This document shows, in pieces, positions 1-12,422 of a DNA stretch of 64,000 nucleotides. Both the position numbers and the translations under genes were made by a program. The notes beneath the pieces were generated by a model. The model did no database searches. It saw only the letters and a list, made by a program, of their open reading frames with translations, and was not told the origin of the DNA. The stretch is from Chlorops oryzae (Eukaryota; Arthropoda; Insecta; Diptera; Chloropidae), in contig CM035807.1 in the NCBI GenBank assembly GCA_020466095.1, forward strand, positions 116,074,624 to 116,138,623. The letters run 5' to 3'. Each line of letters begins with the position of its first letter. Within the stretch, counting starts at the first letter, position 1.

Positions 1-648
1 CCGACATAAATTTCATATATTCTCTATAGCAATGCTTTAAAAGGGAGTAATATGATAAATAGTGTGGCAACTATCGGATTTTATGCCAACATTGAGTATC
101 GTTTAATCTTTATAAAGATTTGCTCCCTGCTCAACGCGCCTATAGAAGTTTTCACTTCAAAAACGAAAATACGTTGAACTTTTCGATGATTGCAATGAAT
201 AGTGTATGTGGTATAGTAATAAAAAGGAAAAATTTGGCTCATTATGTTTTATATAAAAAAAAATGGTCCACCATTCAGGTTCAAATCTATTTTTTTCTTT
301 CACTTTTCGATTTAGAGCCTGGCACTCTCTTTTTCTGTCTCCTCTCTCCCTTGAACTTAATAACAATGTAGAGTCTGGATCGTGTGAGCGATAGAAAACA
401 CCATGAACACCTCGATAGTGTGAAAATCCGTTAGTGTGAACGCATTGACCGTGGTTTATATTACAGATTTCGATAGTATTCAAACTTGAAAATTCCTTAC
501 GATAACGTAAGAAACAAAAATTATTTTGACAAAAAAATCTTACATGTAAATTTGTATACCTAAAGCGAATTAAAAACGCAAAAATGTAGTCTCGATTATG
601 CAAACAATCGTGATATATGAACAGGCCTTGCAAAAATTAGTTCACTTT
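1..648. other. Intergenic, no gene recognised
   Basis: AT-rich sequence on both strands. The open frames here have no recognisable domain, coding bias or splice context, and I see no RNA gene. It ends at the target duplication of the hAT-like element that follows. Confidence 0.5.
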
Positions 649-656
649 ATCCAGAC

Positions 657-1059
657 CAGTGCTGTCGAAATGCTACTATAGTAGTTTTTTTTTTTTGCTC
701 CATTTTTTCTCACCGTACTACTTTACTACTCCTTTCATTAACGTACGGTTTACGAGTTTTCGAGATTTACGGGCCGTTTTCTCATCCTACTTTAAGCTCT
801 ATCTGCCAGTTAAATTTCAATTTCTTTGACTTATTAATCAAATTTGTATGAAATTATCATCAGGATAATTTAACTTACAGATAAAAGAAGATGAGAAAAC
901 GGCCCTAAGAAAGCAAAACCCCTAACAAAGTAGTTTTTCCTTTCCTTATATTGCTTAAAAACTACTTATATTTTAATATTATCCGTTTATTTATAAAAAA
1001 AAAAACTACCATTTGAAAAACATTTTGCTACTTTCGAATATACGAAAACGACAGCACTG
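657..1059. mobile_element. hAT-like MITE, family CAGTGCTG, copy A
   Basis: Terminal inverted repeats begin CAGTGCTGTCG and end CGACAGCACTG. A perfect 8-bp direct repeat ATCCAGAC flanks it (649-656 and 1060-1067). An 8-bp duplication with CAG-type ends is the hallmark of the hAT superfamily. There is no coding capacity. A second, unrelated MITE sits inside it (771-905). Copy B lies at 27322-28209. Confidence 0.85.
771..905. mobile_element. 135-bp MITE nested in the hAT-like element
   Basis: Perfect 16-bp inverted ends, GGGCCGTTTTCTCATC at 771-786 and its complement at 890-905. The segment is absent from the equivalent place in the sister hAT-like copy at 27322-28209, where the flanks run on almost continuously. 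GGGCC ends suggest a PIF/Harbinger-type MITE, but the target duplication is not clean, so the superfamily is an inference. Confidence 0.7.
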
Positions 1060-1067
1060 ATCCAGAC

Positions 1068-1694
1068 TCTACTGCATATATTACTATATGTGGCACTCCC
1101 AACAACAACCGAATTAGTGATGCTAGAATGTTTTGAGTACTCACTCAATTTTGTAACTAAGCATTCTTGTGTTGAAATTTTTTAATGTTCTCCTTTTTAG
1201 TATACAACCTTTTAGGTTTTTGATGAAAGATTATGCAATACTGTGCCCTTTTCAAGAGCGGAGTTCGAAAAATAAGTAGTTTTTGTATTCATTTTAACAT
1301 GATTTGTTATAAGTACTTGAGCCATTAGTTTGGTATCGAGCTAGAATTTTTGTCTACATCACTGAAAAGTTCATATCAGCTGTTCTGTTTTGTAAACAAA
1401 CATTCGGTCATATTCGACGCATGAGTGCTCTTCTTTAGCATTGTTGAAGAACAAAAGGAAAATTTCACGTAAAGATTTTTGATATAAATATAAAAACCAT
1501 ATTTTAGTCGAAAAAAATGAGTTTAACAAAAAAAATATTTGACGAATACTTATACATGTATATGAGTTATGCCAATTACTTTGGTACATGTTACAAGATT
1601 TGAAAAGACTTGTTAGACCGGACCCGGAATTTCTCGGGGGCGTGCTACGTTTGTGATATTGCCATAAGAATGCATGCCACATATAGTAATATAT
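1068..1694. other. Intergenic, nothing recognised
   Basis: AT-rich spacer between two MITEs. No gene, RNA or repeat family could be assigned. Confidence 0.4.
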
Positions 1695-1703
1695 GCTCTA
1701 CTG

Positions 1704-1897
1704 CATGATACAAAGAGAGAAAGAGAGCGCCACTTCGGGTACCGCTATTTTGTAGCATTCGCATTGTTGTTGTTTCCCATGCTAAAGTATAGTTGTGACG
1801 TTGGGCTTAGCGTGCAAAACAACAACAACGAAGCTCTCATTTTGTATTTGTGACATCATCGGGCTGAAGTGGCGCTATCTTGTTTTCTTGTATTATG
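1704..1897. mobile_element. P-element-like MITE, copy 1 (old, degenerate)
   Basis: Starts CATGATACAA and ends in a mutated complement (TTGTATTATG). Flanked by the direct repeat GCTCTACTG (1695-1703 and 1898-1906). The interior keeps the family's GCGCCACTT motif and the CAACAACAA/TTGTTGTTG stretches, but the left TIR has diverged. It is the oldest-looking of the five copies (others at 8368, 36230, 37430 and 55950). Confidence 0.75.
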
Positions 1898-2110
1898 GCT
1901 CTACTGTATGTAATTTTTTCTTCAGAACGACAATACACCTGTGCTTCCGCATGAACATCCGCAACAGCCCTGATTAATTTTACGAAAATATATACATATG
2001 GCTGCGCTAATAATGGGTGTGTTTAAATGATGAAAACGAAAATAAGAATACAAAATTTAACTCAAACGAAATAAACAAAACGTTATGGAGTTTCATTCAT
2101 CTATGCCATA

Positions 2111-3751
2111 ATGGCTATTATTACCTATCATCTTCATGGGAATTCAAGCGGCAGAGGAAGTAGAATAAAAAAATTGCTGCTTTGGTTGCTTCTTATTGTT
2201 CAATTGTGCTTCATTCTTCTGTTTTTGGATGTTACAAACGACATACCAAGATCATGCAATGGGTGAAATGCATATACGAAAAACTTCACATGGCAACACA
2301 ACAACAACAACAAAAAAATCAAACGAATTTAAAGGAAATGTGCCTGAAAACACTTATCGAAGAGTAAATTTTTTAGCAAAACCGAAAGCGTATAACAATT
2401 CGACGATTAGTCTGAATGCTGTGGGAAATGCATGGGAAAATGTTAACAATTTCAATGGGGATTATTTGAATTTGAATATTAATAGACTGATATATATGAC
2501 TGGGATCGAAACTGAAATGAAGAATGAAGCCGATACAACCGAATGGGCGAGAAAATACAAATACATTTGTTGTTTTCAAGAGGGCACCAGCAACGACAGC
2601 AGCTTGAGCTCATTAATATACTGGAATATCGATGCTCAGAGTGCACAGTGTAAATGTCGAAAATATTGGCATGGAAAGGATTGCGGACAGCCGGAAGTTA
2701 TATGGCGTGCATTAATTCTGCCAGGAAGACAATTTAAAATTCGTGAAATTCGAGAAAATATGTCACCGCATCGTTTAGTTTATATGTTAGAGGGATATTT
2801 TCATAGTTTAGATCTCTTAGAATTACAAATTAAATCGCTGGAAAATATTGTCGATCAATTTCTAATATATTCGATTGCTAGTTATGGAAACGAAGGATCT
2901 GGATTTGCATCATCATCATCATCATCTATGTTCAATTCGCTTCAACGAAGATTGAATGCGATTTTAAGTCCGCAGCGTTTCATCGTATATTATTGTAATA
3001 ATAATAATAATATAATAATAATAATAGACGCAATAAGAATACCTGTAGCACTATAAAAGCATTTAAATACTTTAAGAAACAACTTAAAATCAAATTCGAT
3101 AATCAATTGATGGCGTCCGATCTATTTCTGTACAGCAATGAGAATATTATTTATGCTCGGGAGCCATTGAAATTTCTCAAATATTATAGTACAATGGAAA
3201 TGCCGGTCTGGCGATTCAGACTCAAGCATAACGTTTATGGTTTCTACTGGCAGCATCCAGCACGTACCCACCTAAGCGGTTTTATATGTTCCTTTGGTTA
3301 TTTGGAAAGCACCGAAAAAAGACTACCAAATCTATTGAAAACAAAAGACGATCGATGGTCCACGGAATACTACTCATCGTCATCCGTTATTGGGGATTTG
3401 AATCATTATGGCGGTTGGTTTTGTCAATACTGTGAACATCCCGATGAAATTTTAAAAGACTTGCTCGAGCTTTCCAACGACAGTTCCTCTTCGTATATGA
3501 AATTCGAATTTCCCAATGGAACGAGAAATTCTTTAATTGATGCAAAATATTTAGAATATCTTATTGCACAAGGTATACATATAGATGGGAGAACACAATT
3601 GATTAAAATACGTCAATATAATGATAAATATTTTGCACCAACGTATACCGAAATGTGTAAATGGAAATTCGGTAATATACTAACAAATCTCTTTGAAGCA
3701 ATGGAAAGTGATTACATTCTTGAAGAGGCAGAAGGCGGAGCTGGATTTTAA
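2111..3751 (+). CDS. GT17 family beta-1,4-mannosyl-glycoprotein N-acetylglucosaminyltransferase-like (MGAT3-like), two frameshifts
   Basis: Resembles the bisecting-GlcNAc transferase family, type II Golgi enzymes acting on N-glycans. The ATG at 2111 opens a short basic tail (ending SGRGSRIKK) and a hydrophobic signal anchor (LLLWLLLIVQLCFILLFL). A Thr/Asn-rich stem follows, then an EGF-like CKCRKYWHGKDCGQP segment around 2650-2690, the HSLDLLELQIKSL region, and from 3110 the C-terminal domain with VYGFYWQHPARTHLSG, YGGWFCQYC and a final FAPTYTEM block. The frame breaks twice: between 2229 and 2263, after the anchor, and in an (AAT)n run at about 2996-3052. The two shifts cancel, so first and last parts share a frame. 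The acidic DADEIP-type motif expected before the FLK segment reads SNENIIY here. Family assignment is firm; activity is doubtful. Confidence 0.75.
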
Positions 3752-4736
3752 GATTGGATTTTTTTTTTTATCGCATTTATTTCTATTCAATTATTTAAAA
3801 CTCTAGTCTCGAGGGCTTTATTAGACTTCAAAAAAAAAAAAAAAAATAATCCTTTCTATCGAATGTGGAGACCTCTCTTAGGATATGGAATAAATCGAAT
3901 ATTTGCTTGAGCTTCTATGTTAAAACATATCAATTCGCGACGTATATTTATTGAGATTATTAATGAGAAATAATTTTTAAATCTCTTGAATTTGAAAAAT
4001 GTATTAAAACTGTTAATTTACCATAATAATATATTGCATTGTTCAATAGCATACACTGTGATAATTCAAAGTTTGTCATTTACTTTACATGTAAAGCTGC
4101 CCAAAAACATTTTCCTTATTTTGTTCGAATTTAAATTTTACTATTTAAAGAGAACTTTGTTTTTTATTAGCAAAAATTTCAACAACAACAACAACAACAC
4201 AAAAGAGCATCGCGTGCAGCAAAAAAGCTTTTCTGTTATTGATCTCTTTAAGAGATTTTCGAAGATTTGTAATTAAGTTTTTTTTATATTATAAACTGTG
4301 TATTTCAAATATTTATGAATCTTTATATTGGTACGAAATGTATTTAAAATTATGATTTAGGTATTCTTGACCCTGTAATGTAAAACTGAATGCCTACTGT
4401 AGTAGATTCCTGTCTCTGATAGCATTATAATAAATGTCTACTTAAAAATCATTTCATTCATTCAAATAATTACACTGTGCTCGAATTTGGTACTTTTTTT
4501 TTTACCGACAACATGGAGACAAATCTTGTAAACATAATTGGGGGGCGCTGAATTCAGTCCCATCAACCGTTTTTCTAGATTGGCTCTAGTTTTTGAGATA
4601 TCGCGGTTTCAAAATTATTTTTAAAAATTGAAGCATAATTTTAGGGGAAACTGTTGACATTCGATTTTTTTTTTAAAATATATTTTTTATATTTAAAGAA
4701 ACAGTTCTCAAAAAGAGCTTTAAGATCTGTGATGTT
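3752..4736 (+). other. 3' flank of the GT17 gene
   Basis: AT-rich, with homopolymer runs and a (CAA)n stretch near 4180. An AATAAA at 4429-4434 could serve as polyadenylation signal for the upstream gene. No coding region is supported. Confidence 0.35.
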
Positions 4737-5098
4737 ATTTAACAAAACGGCATAATGCGAAAGCACAAGGATAGGAATCGAGAGCACTGAAGTTCGAAGC
4801 CCAAAAAAATTGAAGCGGAAAAATTTTTTTTTTATTTTTCGAATTTTTTTTTGAGTGATTTTGCTTCAAAGAAATTTCTTTTCCTCGAACTTGTTTCGAT
4901 GGCCATTTTAAAGATTGAAGGCCTGCTACAAGCTGCAAAGTAATTGGGGTGAAGTGGAGTTCATCCAGCAAACTGAGTCAAGAAAAAATCCGAAATATAA
5001 AAAAAAAATCCGCTTCAATTTTTTTGGGGTTTGAACTTCAGTGCTCTCGATTCCTAGCCTTGTACTTTCCCATTATGCCGTCTTGTCAAATATAAAAA
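4737..5098. repeat. Fold-back (long inverted repeat) element
   Basis: The arms 4737-4830 and 5005-5098 are near-complementary over about 90 bp (for example GGAATCGAGAGCACTGAAGT on + in the left arm and its complement in the right), with a loop of roughly 175 bp. No coding potential and no certain target duplication. It could form a long hairpin if transcribed. Confidence 0.7.
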
Positions 5099-5508
5099 AG
5101 GAGTCCCAAAATCTAAATTAATTTTGGGGAAACTAAAATGTTTTAAGTAAAGACAAAATTATGCTTGCATACTTTTGGGATTAACCTTTAAACGCGAAAA
5201 TCTCCGTTAACTGAGCCAATCCCAATAAATCAATATCACTATTGTATTCAGCGCATTTTACTTAGTATTTCTAGATATGAATGCAGTCTGTCGGTTTTTG
5301 AACTAGCACAGTGTTATTAAGATTGAGATTGAAATTTTTGAACGTAGGTCTCATTGCAATTAAACCGATAAATATTTAATTGCTCAAAAACTTCTTTAAA
5401 AGCAATTGCCTTAGAAATCTATCTAGAACTGTAAGTCTCACAACCATTATACAAACAATTGGGAGCTCAAACAAGAAAGTGTGTTATAGTCAGATAAACA
5501 GTTAGCTA
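5099..5508. other. Intergenic, nothing recognised
   Basis: AT-rich spacer without recognisable genes. Confidence 0.35.
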
Positions 5509-5510
5509 TA

Positions 5511-6244
5511 TACAGGGTGTTCCATACTCAATAGATCAAAATAAAAAGGAGGTGATAGGGGGGTCCAGACGGACCAAAAATCGTATGGCAGGGGGGGTCG
5601 CAAATGCACCCCTGAGAGTTACATGCAAAAAACAATATTTTGGTTTTTTCACTGGTCCTCCTCACTTACAGGCCGTAAATTCAAAATCACATATGATATG
5701 AAAAGCTTGGCGGTTTTCCGTTAACACTGCATACTACGATTTTAAATAATTCAACTCCGTTTTCTCTGGTACTACCATCTAAGCCTAAAATAGTGTAATT
5801 TTGGCTTTTAAAGTGATTTAATTCAAAAGAAATACGATCGAGCCTCTTTTTTTTACTCTTTTCGAAAACTTTGAGTTTTTCTCTTCAATTTGATACCATG
5901 GTTGCTAAAAAAAAGTTTCACAATCAATGCAAAACTAAGGTTTGAAAATAATTATTTTGTATTTTTGACTCCCCAGAAAAGTTATTTTAATCAAATTTAT
6001 TGAGCACACTTTTAGGCAGCATGAGAAAAAGAAAAATCTAAGAAAAATTAAAAATTTCTGAATAGTGTTTTAGTTTTACATATCCGCCTAAAAGTATGCT
6101 CACCAATTTAGTCGAATTCTTTCCGCGCCTCTAGCTCCTTACGAGTGCAGGATGGACCCCCCTTTCCATACAATTTTTTGCTTGTATGGGTTCCCCCTAT
6201 CACCTCCTTTTTTTTTTGATCCATTGAGTATGGAACACCCTGTA
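5511..6244. mobile_element. 734-bp TIR element, TA-flanked (Tc1/mariner-like MITE)
   Basis: Ends are inverted over more than 45 bp with few mismatches. Each begins TACAGGGTGTTCCATACTCA and runs on through an A-rich tract and GGAGGTGATAGGGGG. TA dinucleotides flank both ends, as expected for Tc1/mariner insertions, but the flanks read TATA, so the TA could also belong to the TIR. The interior has no transposase. A diverged relative of one end lies near 19085-19195. Confidence 0.7.
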
Positions 6245-6246
6245 TA

Positions 6247-6812
6247 TTTGAATATTTTTTTGCAAAACCGGCGACATGGACCACGAACATGCAGAGGAAG
6301 TGTTCTCGAGATTTTCATGACCATAAAGAGGCCTCATATGTCGACTGCTTTAGAACGTCGTCCTTTTTCCTACTTTTCTAATTTTTATTCAAAGGCTTAA
6401 ATTCCAGATTTCATTAAAATATCTCGAAAAAAACTGATTTTTGAGCAGTTTTTGGGATTTTGTGACGATCTTATTGCAGGTACTAAAAATGTCGATAAAC
6501 TCAATTGATTACTAATACGCTATCAGTTTATACATGACAGATGAACGATAGCTAAATGATCTTGTAACGCTGATCAGTTTCTATTTCTTAATGGCTTCGA
6601 ATGTTCTATATGTACACATGTAATGCACAGAGTGTCGCTGTAGTTCGATAAACGCCATCGAACTATTGCATGAAGCTTTTTTTATGAATATCTATCTGAT
6701 TGATTGATGGTAATATAGAAACAATATCAATTGTAATGAAACCTTCAGTTTATACTCTACGATGCTAGTGATTTGATAATTATAGGATTATTTTTAAACA
6801 AATATTACTCAC
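6247..6812. other. Intergenic with a diverged repeat fragment
   Basis: Bases from about 6270 to 6560 resemble a decayed piece of the dispersed repeat at 14032-15270: the succession of GACCATAA, TTCAAAGGCTTAAATTCCA, a TTTCATTAAAATAT motif and GCAGTTTTTGGGATTTTGTGAC. The remainder is unassigned. Confidence 0.45.
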
Positions 6813-7675
6813 TTGTTGTAATGCCACAATGCCAGTGAAACACCCAAGAAAGGTAGCATAAAATTCATCGAAGAACGTATGCGACTCAATTTGATGTCCA
6901 AGCATAAGTTCAACGACATTGTAAAGCACAATCGATGCAGCAATAACAATTGATTGGCCAACCTCAAGACCATTTATTCCAGCCAAAATATTTATGGCAT
7001 TTGTACAGAAAACTGCCAGCATTCCCATATAAACGTAATAGAAAATCCCTAACAAGAAATCAAAACTAATTTCAATTAATAAACAAAAAATGACAAAAAA
7101 CTAAATGGAATCAAGTCAACCAACCAATATCAAGAGAATATCCGAAAAACATGCGAGCAAACTTTGGCATAATCACAGTCGTTGCATTGAAATTAACATA
7201 GTAGACCATCAATAATGGTAATGTGGCCACAGTTGGCAGTAACAATTTATGACGCCAACGTAAATCGAGCACGTCATCGGCGAATCCAAGTAGTATCATG
7301 CAGCAATCGAAAGTAAAGCCGCAATGAATTCCACAAACTAAAGAATACAAATTGCGATTAGATATCATACATATGTACATAGAGAGAGAAAGACTCAAAA
7401 TTTCTCATGACGAAATGCGATTAGTCTAGAGTATTATCGCTTCTGCACCATGCACGTGAATGGAATTTCATGAAGGTAACATAGACAGGAACAATATTCA
7501 TAGACACTAACTCGCAAAATAAATGATGAACAATCTTTCATTTATCATGCTACAGATCACGTCCAAATAGATTCGCTTTGATGAACATATCTTTCATTGA
7601 TGGTATTATCCTTAAAGCTATTAAATATGAAGCGAATGCAATGAATGCATTAATCGCTGTTGTTAGTATCGACAT
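6813..7675 (-). CDS. Alg7: Alg7/DPAGT1 (UDP-GlcNAc:dolichyl-phosphate GlcNAc-1-phosphotransferase), partial and broken
   Basis: The enzyme starts N-glycan assembly by making GlcNAc-PP-dolichol in the ER membrane. Three pieces are visible on the minus strand: the N-terminus from ATG 7675 ([11 protein letters not shown] to [10 protein letters not shown], possible donor at 7553); an exon 7341-7125 with [20 protein letters not shown]; and an exon 7048-6813 with [20 protein letters not shown] and NGLEVGQ, both flanked by good splice sites and joined in phase. Between the first two pieces the conserved segment after the N-terminal helix, before [11 protein letters not shown], cannot be found. The exon ending at 6813 has a proper donor, but no C-terminal exons follow within the window. 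A missing base near 7305-7308 breaks the frame between AALLSI and CCMILLG. It may be a pseudogene fragment, or a real gene damaged by assembly error with its 3' part beyond the window (the GT17 gene would then sit in an intron). Confidence 0.7.
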
Positions 7676-8367
7676 TTTGTAGATTGTCCTCGTTTATCTT
7701 TCACGTGGAGCTGGCTTCCACGTATGGCTAATTAGATTAATTGACGGTTTCAAACGGAAAACGAAATATTGCGTGAAAAAAAGCCGATTGATAAGAGCAT
7801 TTATTTTTCGAAATCAGCTGTTTTTGACAATCAACACTTTGTTCATTAAGGCCCCATGGCCACGTTACATCAATGTATACGGCACGGTAGTTTTGAGCAA
7901 TATTCCCATCGCTAATAAAATAAATTTGTTTTGAATTACGAAAATCGAAGTTTTTTACTGCTGGAAGCACCTGCTGGCCTATGTGGACTTATCGAGTGTC
8001 CCTGCCATTGAATTGAAAACCAAAAAAAAAAAAAAATCGAAGCTTTGAAAAGCTTCACAAGCATAAAACGTGACAATCGGCGAGGCAGACAATTTTCATG
8101 GGTGGATTTCATTAACGTTTTTATTGATAAAGAAAATATTCGTTTATAAAAAAGAGCTAAGGCTGGCTATTTACATCCCTCTACGCAGGTTCAGACTGAA
8201 GAAAATAGCTTTCATGATCGCCAGCACTGCGTCCTTCCCCAAAAATTAGTCGTCAAGATGTGAGCTAAATCTCAACTAGCCCCGCCCCACAATTTTGAAT
8301 TCACCGCGAACGTTCGTGTGACGCAGAGTTTTATTTTACTAATATACATTTAGGTACTGACCTTAAC
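7676..8367. other. Intergenic upstream of the Alg7 fragment
   Basis: No convincing gene. Homopolymer A near 8020 and no recognisable repeat before the P-like MITE, whose left target duplication ACCTTAAC is at 8360-8367. Confidence 0.35.
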
Positions 8368-8599
8368 CATGATACAAGAAAACAAGATAGCGCCACTTCA
8401 GTACCGCTGTTTTGAGGCTTTCTTTGAGAGCCGAAAATTGAGTTTGTGACGTCACTGAGCGAGAAATTGTTGTTGTTTCCCATGCTATTCAAAAAAGTAA
8501 AAAGCCGGTTTAACATGGGAAACAACAACAACGAATCGCGATTTTGAGTTTGTGACGTTTCCTCTCTCAAGTGGCGCTATCTTGTTTTCTTGTATCATG
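8368..8599. mobile_element. P-element-like MITE, copy 2
   Basis: 232 bp with 31-bp inverted ends beginning CATGATACAAGAAAACAAG, flanked by the perfect 8-bp duplication ACCTTAAC (8360-8367 and 8600-8607). It lies in the opposite orientation to copies 3-5. The internal hairpin around CATGGGAAACAACAACAA and the two GTGACGT/ACGTCAC motifs are conserved. No transposase. The 31-bp TIR length, CATGAT start and 8-bp target duplication match canonical P elements. Confidence 0.9.
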
Positions 8600-8607
8600 A
8601 CCTTAAC

Positions 8608-9139
8608 CTTATGATGCACCACAACTGGGGAGATTTACACGTTTATTTGTGTCGTATAATTTATATAGAATAATTTTATATTCTTAAGGAAAATCGTAAT
8701 GCTTGCATGACTCAAATATCCCCTTTTTTTAATTAATTGTAATGTCAGAGAAGAAGACAATAAAGGCCACAACAGCACTTATCCGAACAGTTCAATGTAA
8801 TATGTTTATTTACATCACTAAATATTTATAAAAAAAATGCAATTTGAAATTACAAAGATTCATGCTCAAAAAAATTATATTTTATAATACAAGTCATAGA
8901 AAAATCTTCTTTTATCCGGGCTTAGACCTGAAAAAACAAATGACTGATCGTTTCAAATGTACAAATCAAATGCAATGAAATTACTTTTCAGCACATACCT
9001 ACATACTCCATAAGAAGAAAAATGAATTATAAATTTTTATCAGTTATTTTCAATACGCATCCATTGGTCCCCGCAAAAACAAAAAAAAATGTTGCGCATT
9101 GCCCGATCCTTTCCATATATTTTGTAAAGAATTATTGCT
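8608..9139. other. 3' flank of Snx1
   Basis: AT-rich sequence downstream of the minus-strand Snx1 stop codon, presumably including its 3' UTR. No other feature. Confidence 0.4.
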
Positions 9140-11178
9140 CTAAACAATTTCATGTGCTGATGGAGCAAAAGCTTCCCAGTAGGTAATAATCTGGAAAAAA
9201 AAAATATTACAATTCAATTTCTTTTTAATTTAACAATCCATTTTGCATTAGCAACCTGTTGCTGATGTGCCATTTGATCTTCGATATATTTAATAACGTT
9301 GGCTTTAAACTCCTTTATTCGGTCAACTTCAAAACGTTCCATTTCTTTTTTGATTTCGTTTGAAATTTCATCAAATTGTTTCTGGCATCGTTGCACTTTG
9401 ACTTGCCACTGAAAGGGAATGAATATATATTTTTTTTTCTCAATATGAATGATTTTCTTTAACGAAAATTATTCGCTATCACCTCTTCCACTTCTTGTTG
9501 AGCTTGCTCCAATTTATCCGTACGATTAGCCAATTCATATCGACCACGATTTTCTCGTCGTTTGGATAGTTGCAGCTGGGCATGTTGCCAATTTTGAAAG
9601 ACTTTAACACGCTCATGGAAAACACATTTGATCGCGCCAAATAAACCAAGGTAGTCCTTTACAAATTCCGCTAGTATATAGAAATCAGAATTTGCCTGTT
9701 CGGAGCGTAGAATTTCCATTTTCTCTTCAACATCGGCTAAATTGGAGAGGGCTCGCGATAAGCCGGTATGCTCTTCACATGTACTTAAGAGAGCTGCGGA
9801 TTTTGCAACCAAACCAGTTAAAGTTGACAGCTCTTTGCGAGATGTTACCAATGATTTTAACGCCGAATGTAATTTTTGTAAATTTGCATCGAGATTTTCT
9901 ACTTCCGTAATTTTCTCATCGAACCACTTAAAAATTTACAAAATTACAAAATTACTAAGAAGGCAAAACTATTTTATGACCTATTTATATTACCGGATCA
10001 TTTTCGTCCATTTTATACGTTATTTTATTTACAGTCTCTCCAACTTTGTTAAATAGACGCATCACACCAGCACCACTAAGAGTCGACGTGTTTACGGCAC
10101 GAGGTAATTCCTTGAAAAAAAAAAAAAAAGGTAAATAATATGTTATGGTTAATACTATTACAAAATAATTAGCATCAAATATATTCATCATATTACTTGA
10201 TCACTTTCTAAGAAGTTCATGAAGTCTAAATCAACGCGTAGAACTGGATGTTGTGCTGTTCGATTTAAATATCGCTGCAAGGCAGAACGTCTTATCTCTA
10301 TCCATTCCAGAGTTAACGGTGCGCCAGGCTCAGTTTGTTGTGGACTTATTTTAACCTTAGTACTACCTAAAAGACAAAAATGTGTGCGTAAGTTGAACGA
10401 ATTTTTTCAAAATAATTTGTATTAATACCTACCTATTATATTCTTTGATGGAGCTGGCGGCACGATTCTTCCCATTCTCGTATATTTTCCAGCCAATAAC
10501 GTATGTATTCCTAGAAAATCGCTAAAGCGTCGCAAAGTGCTGAATTCGTTACTCTTATATTTTGGAATGTTCGTTTTTGTCGTCACCCTTTCGAAAGAAA
10601 AGAATTGTTCGTATTTAATTAATTAAGTAATGAAACACCAATGAGACAATCTTACTTGTAAACCAAATATGAGCTCATGCCATCACCAATTTTTTGAGGT
10701 TCCGAAACAGTTATTTCAATAAAATAATCACCATTATCATTTAGTATGTCCTCCAGGTTGCCGGATGAAACACGACGCTAAAAGAAATATTATTAATAAA
10801 GCTCTCACTGCAGAATACATTGAATTCGATTGAATAATTTTTGGCATTCAAAAATAAATCACTTAATTAGATTAAATAAGTAACCAATTGTCCCGCATTT
10901 CTTTGATAACAACACAATAATCACCCTGCTTATATGTAGAGTGATAAACAAACAAAGACATACACGCCCCTCGAATGAAAGCTCACTACCCAATTGGCGT
11001 GAAATGGTTCTTTGTTAAAATACTTTTCACATTTTATCCAAAATTTACTTACATGGGTTTCAGTTTGGGTTTCAAGTGCACTTGAAAACAAATCATCGGG
11101 AACTTCTTCTTCTTCTTCTTCCGATATTCCTCCATTGTTTATGTCGACTTCGTATTGTGCATCTTGTTCCTCTGACAT
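9140..11178 (-). CDS. Snx1: Sorting nexin 1/2 (PX-BAR retromer subunit)
   Basis: Membrane-bending subunit of the retromer-type complex that sorts cargo from endosomes to Golgi. Eight exons on the minus strand: 11178-11053, 10777-10656, 10587-10433, 10366-10197, 10110-9994, 9926-9483, 9408 to about 9223, and 9190-9140. The N-terminus from ATG 11178 is acidic (EEEEEEVPDDLF). A PX domain spans exons 2-4, with the phosphoinositide-binding LRRFSDFLGIHTLL and VPPAPSKNIIG. The rest is a coiled-coil BAR domain (residues about 200-455) ending TYWEAFAPSAHEIV. Exon joins keep phase throughout; only the exon 7 donor is uncertain, because both candidate GT sites are weak. About 455 residues. It is divergent from Rab6 across a shared upstream region. 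Orthology to fly Snx1 (vertebrate SNX1/SNX2) is confident. Confidence 0.9.

Positions 11179-12422
<1,244 letters not shown>

Noticed and set aside
157..633. 158-codon minus-strand frame at the window start
   Set aside because: Cys/Arg/Phe-rich translation of AT-rich DNA, no domain, no flanking splice or promoter evidence.
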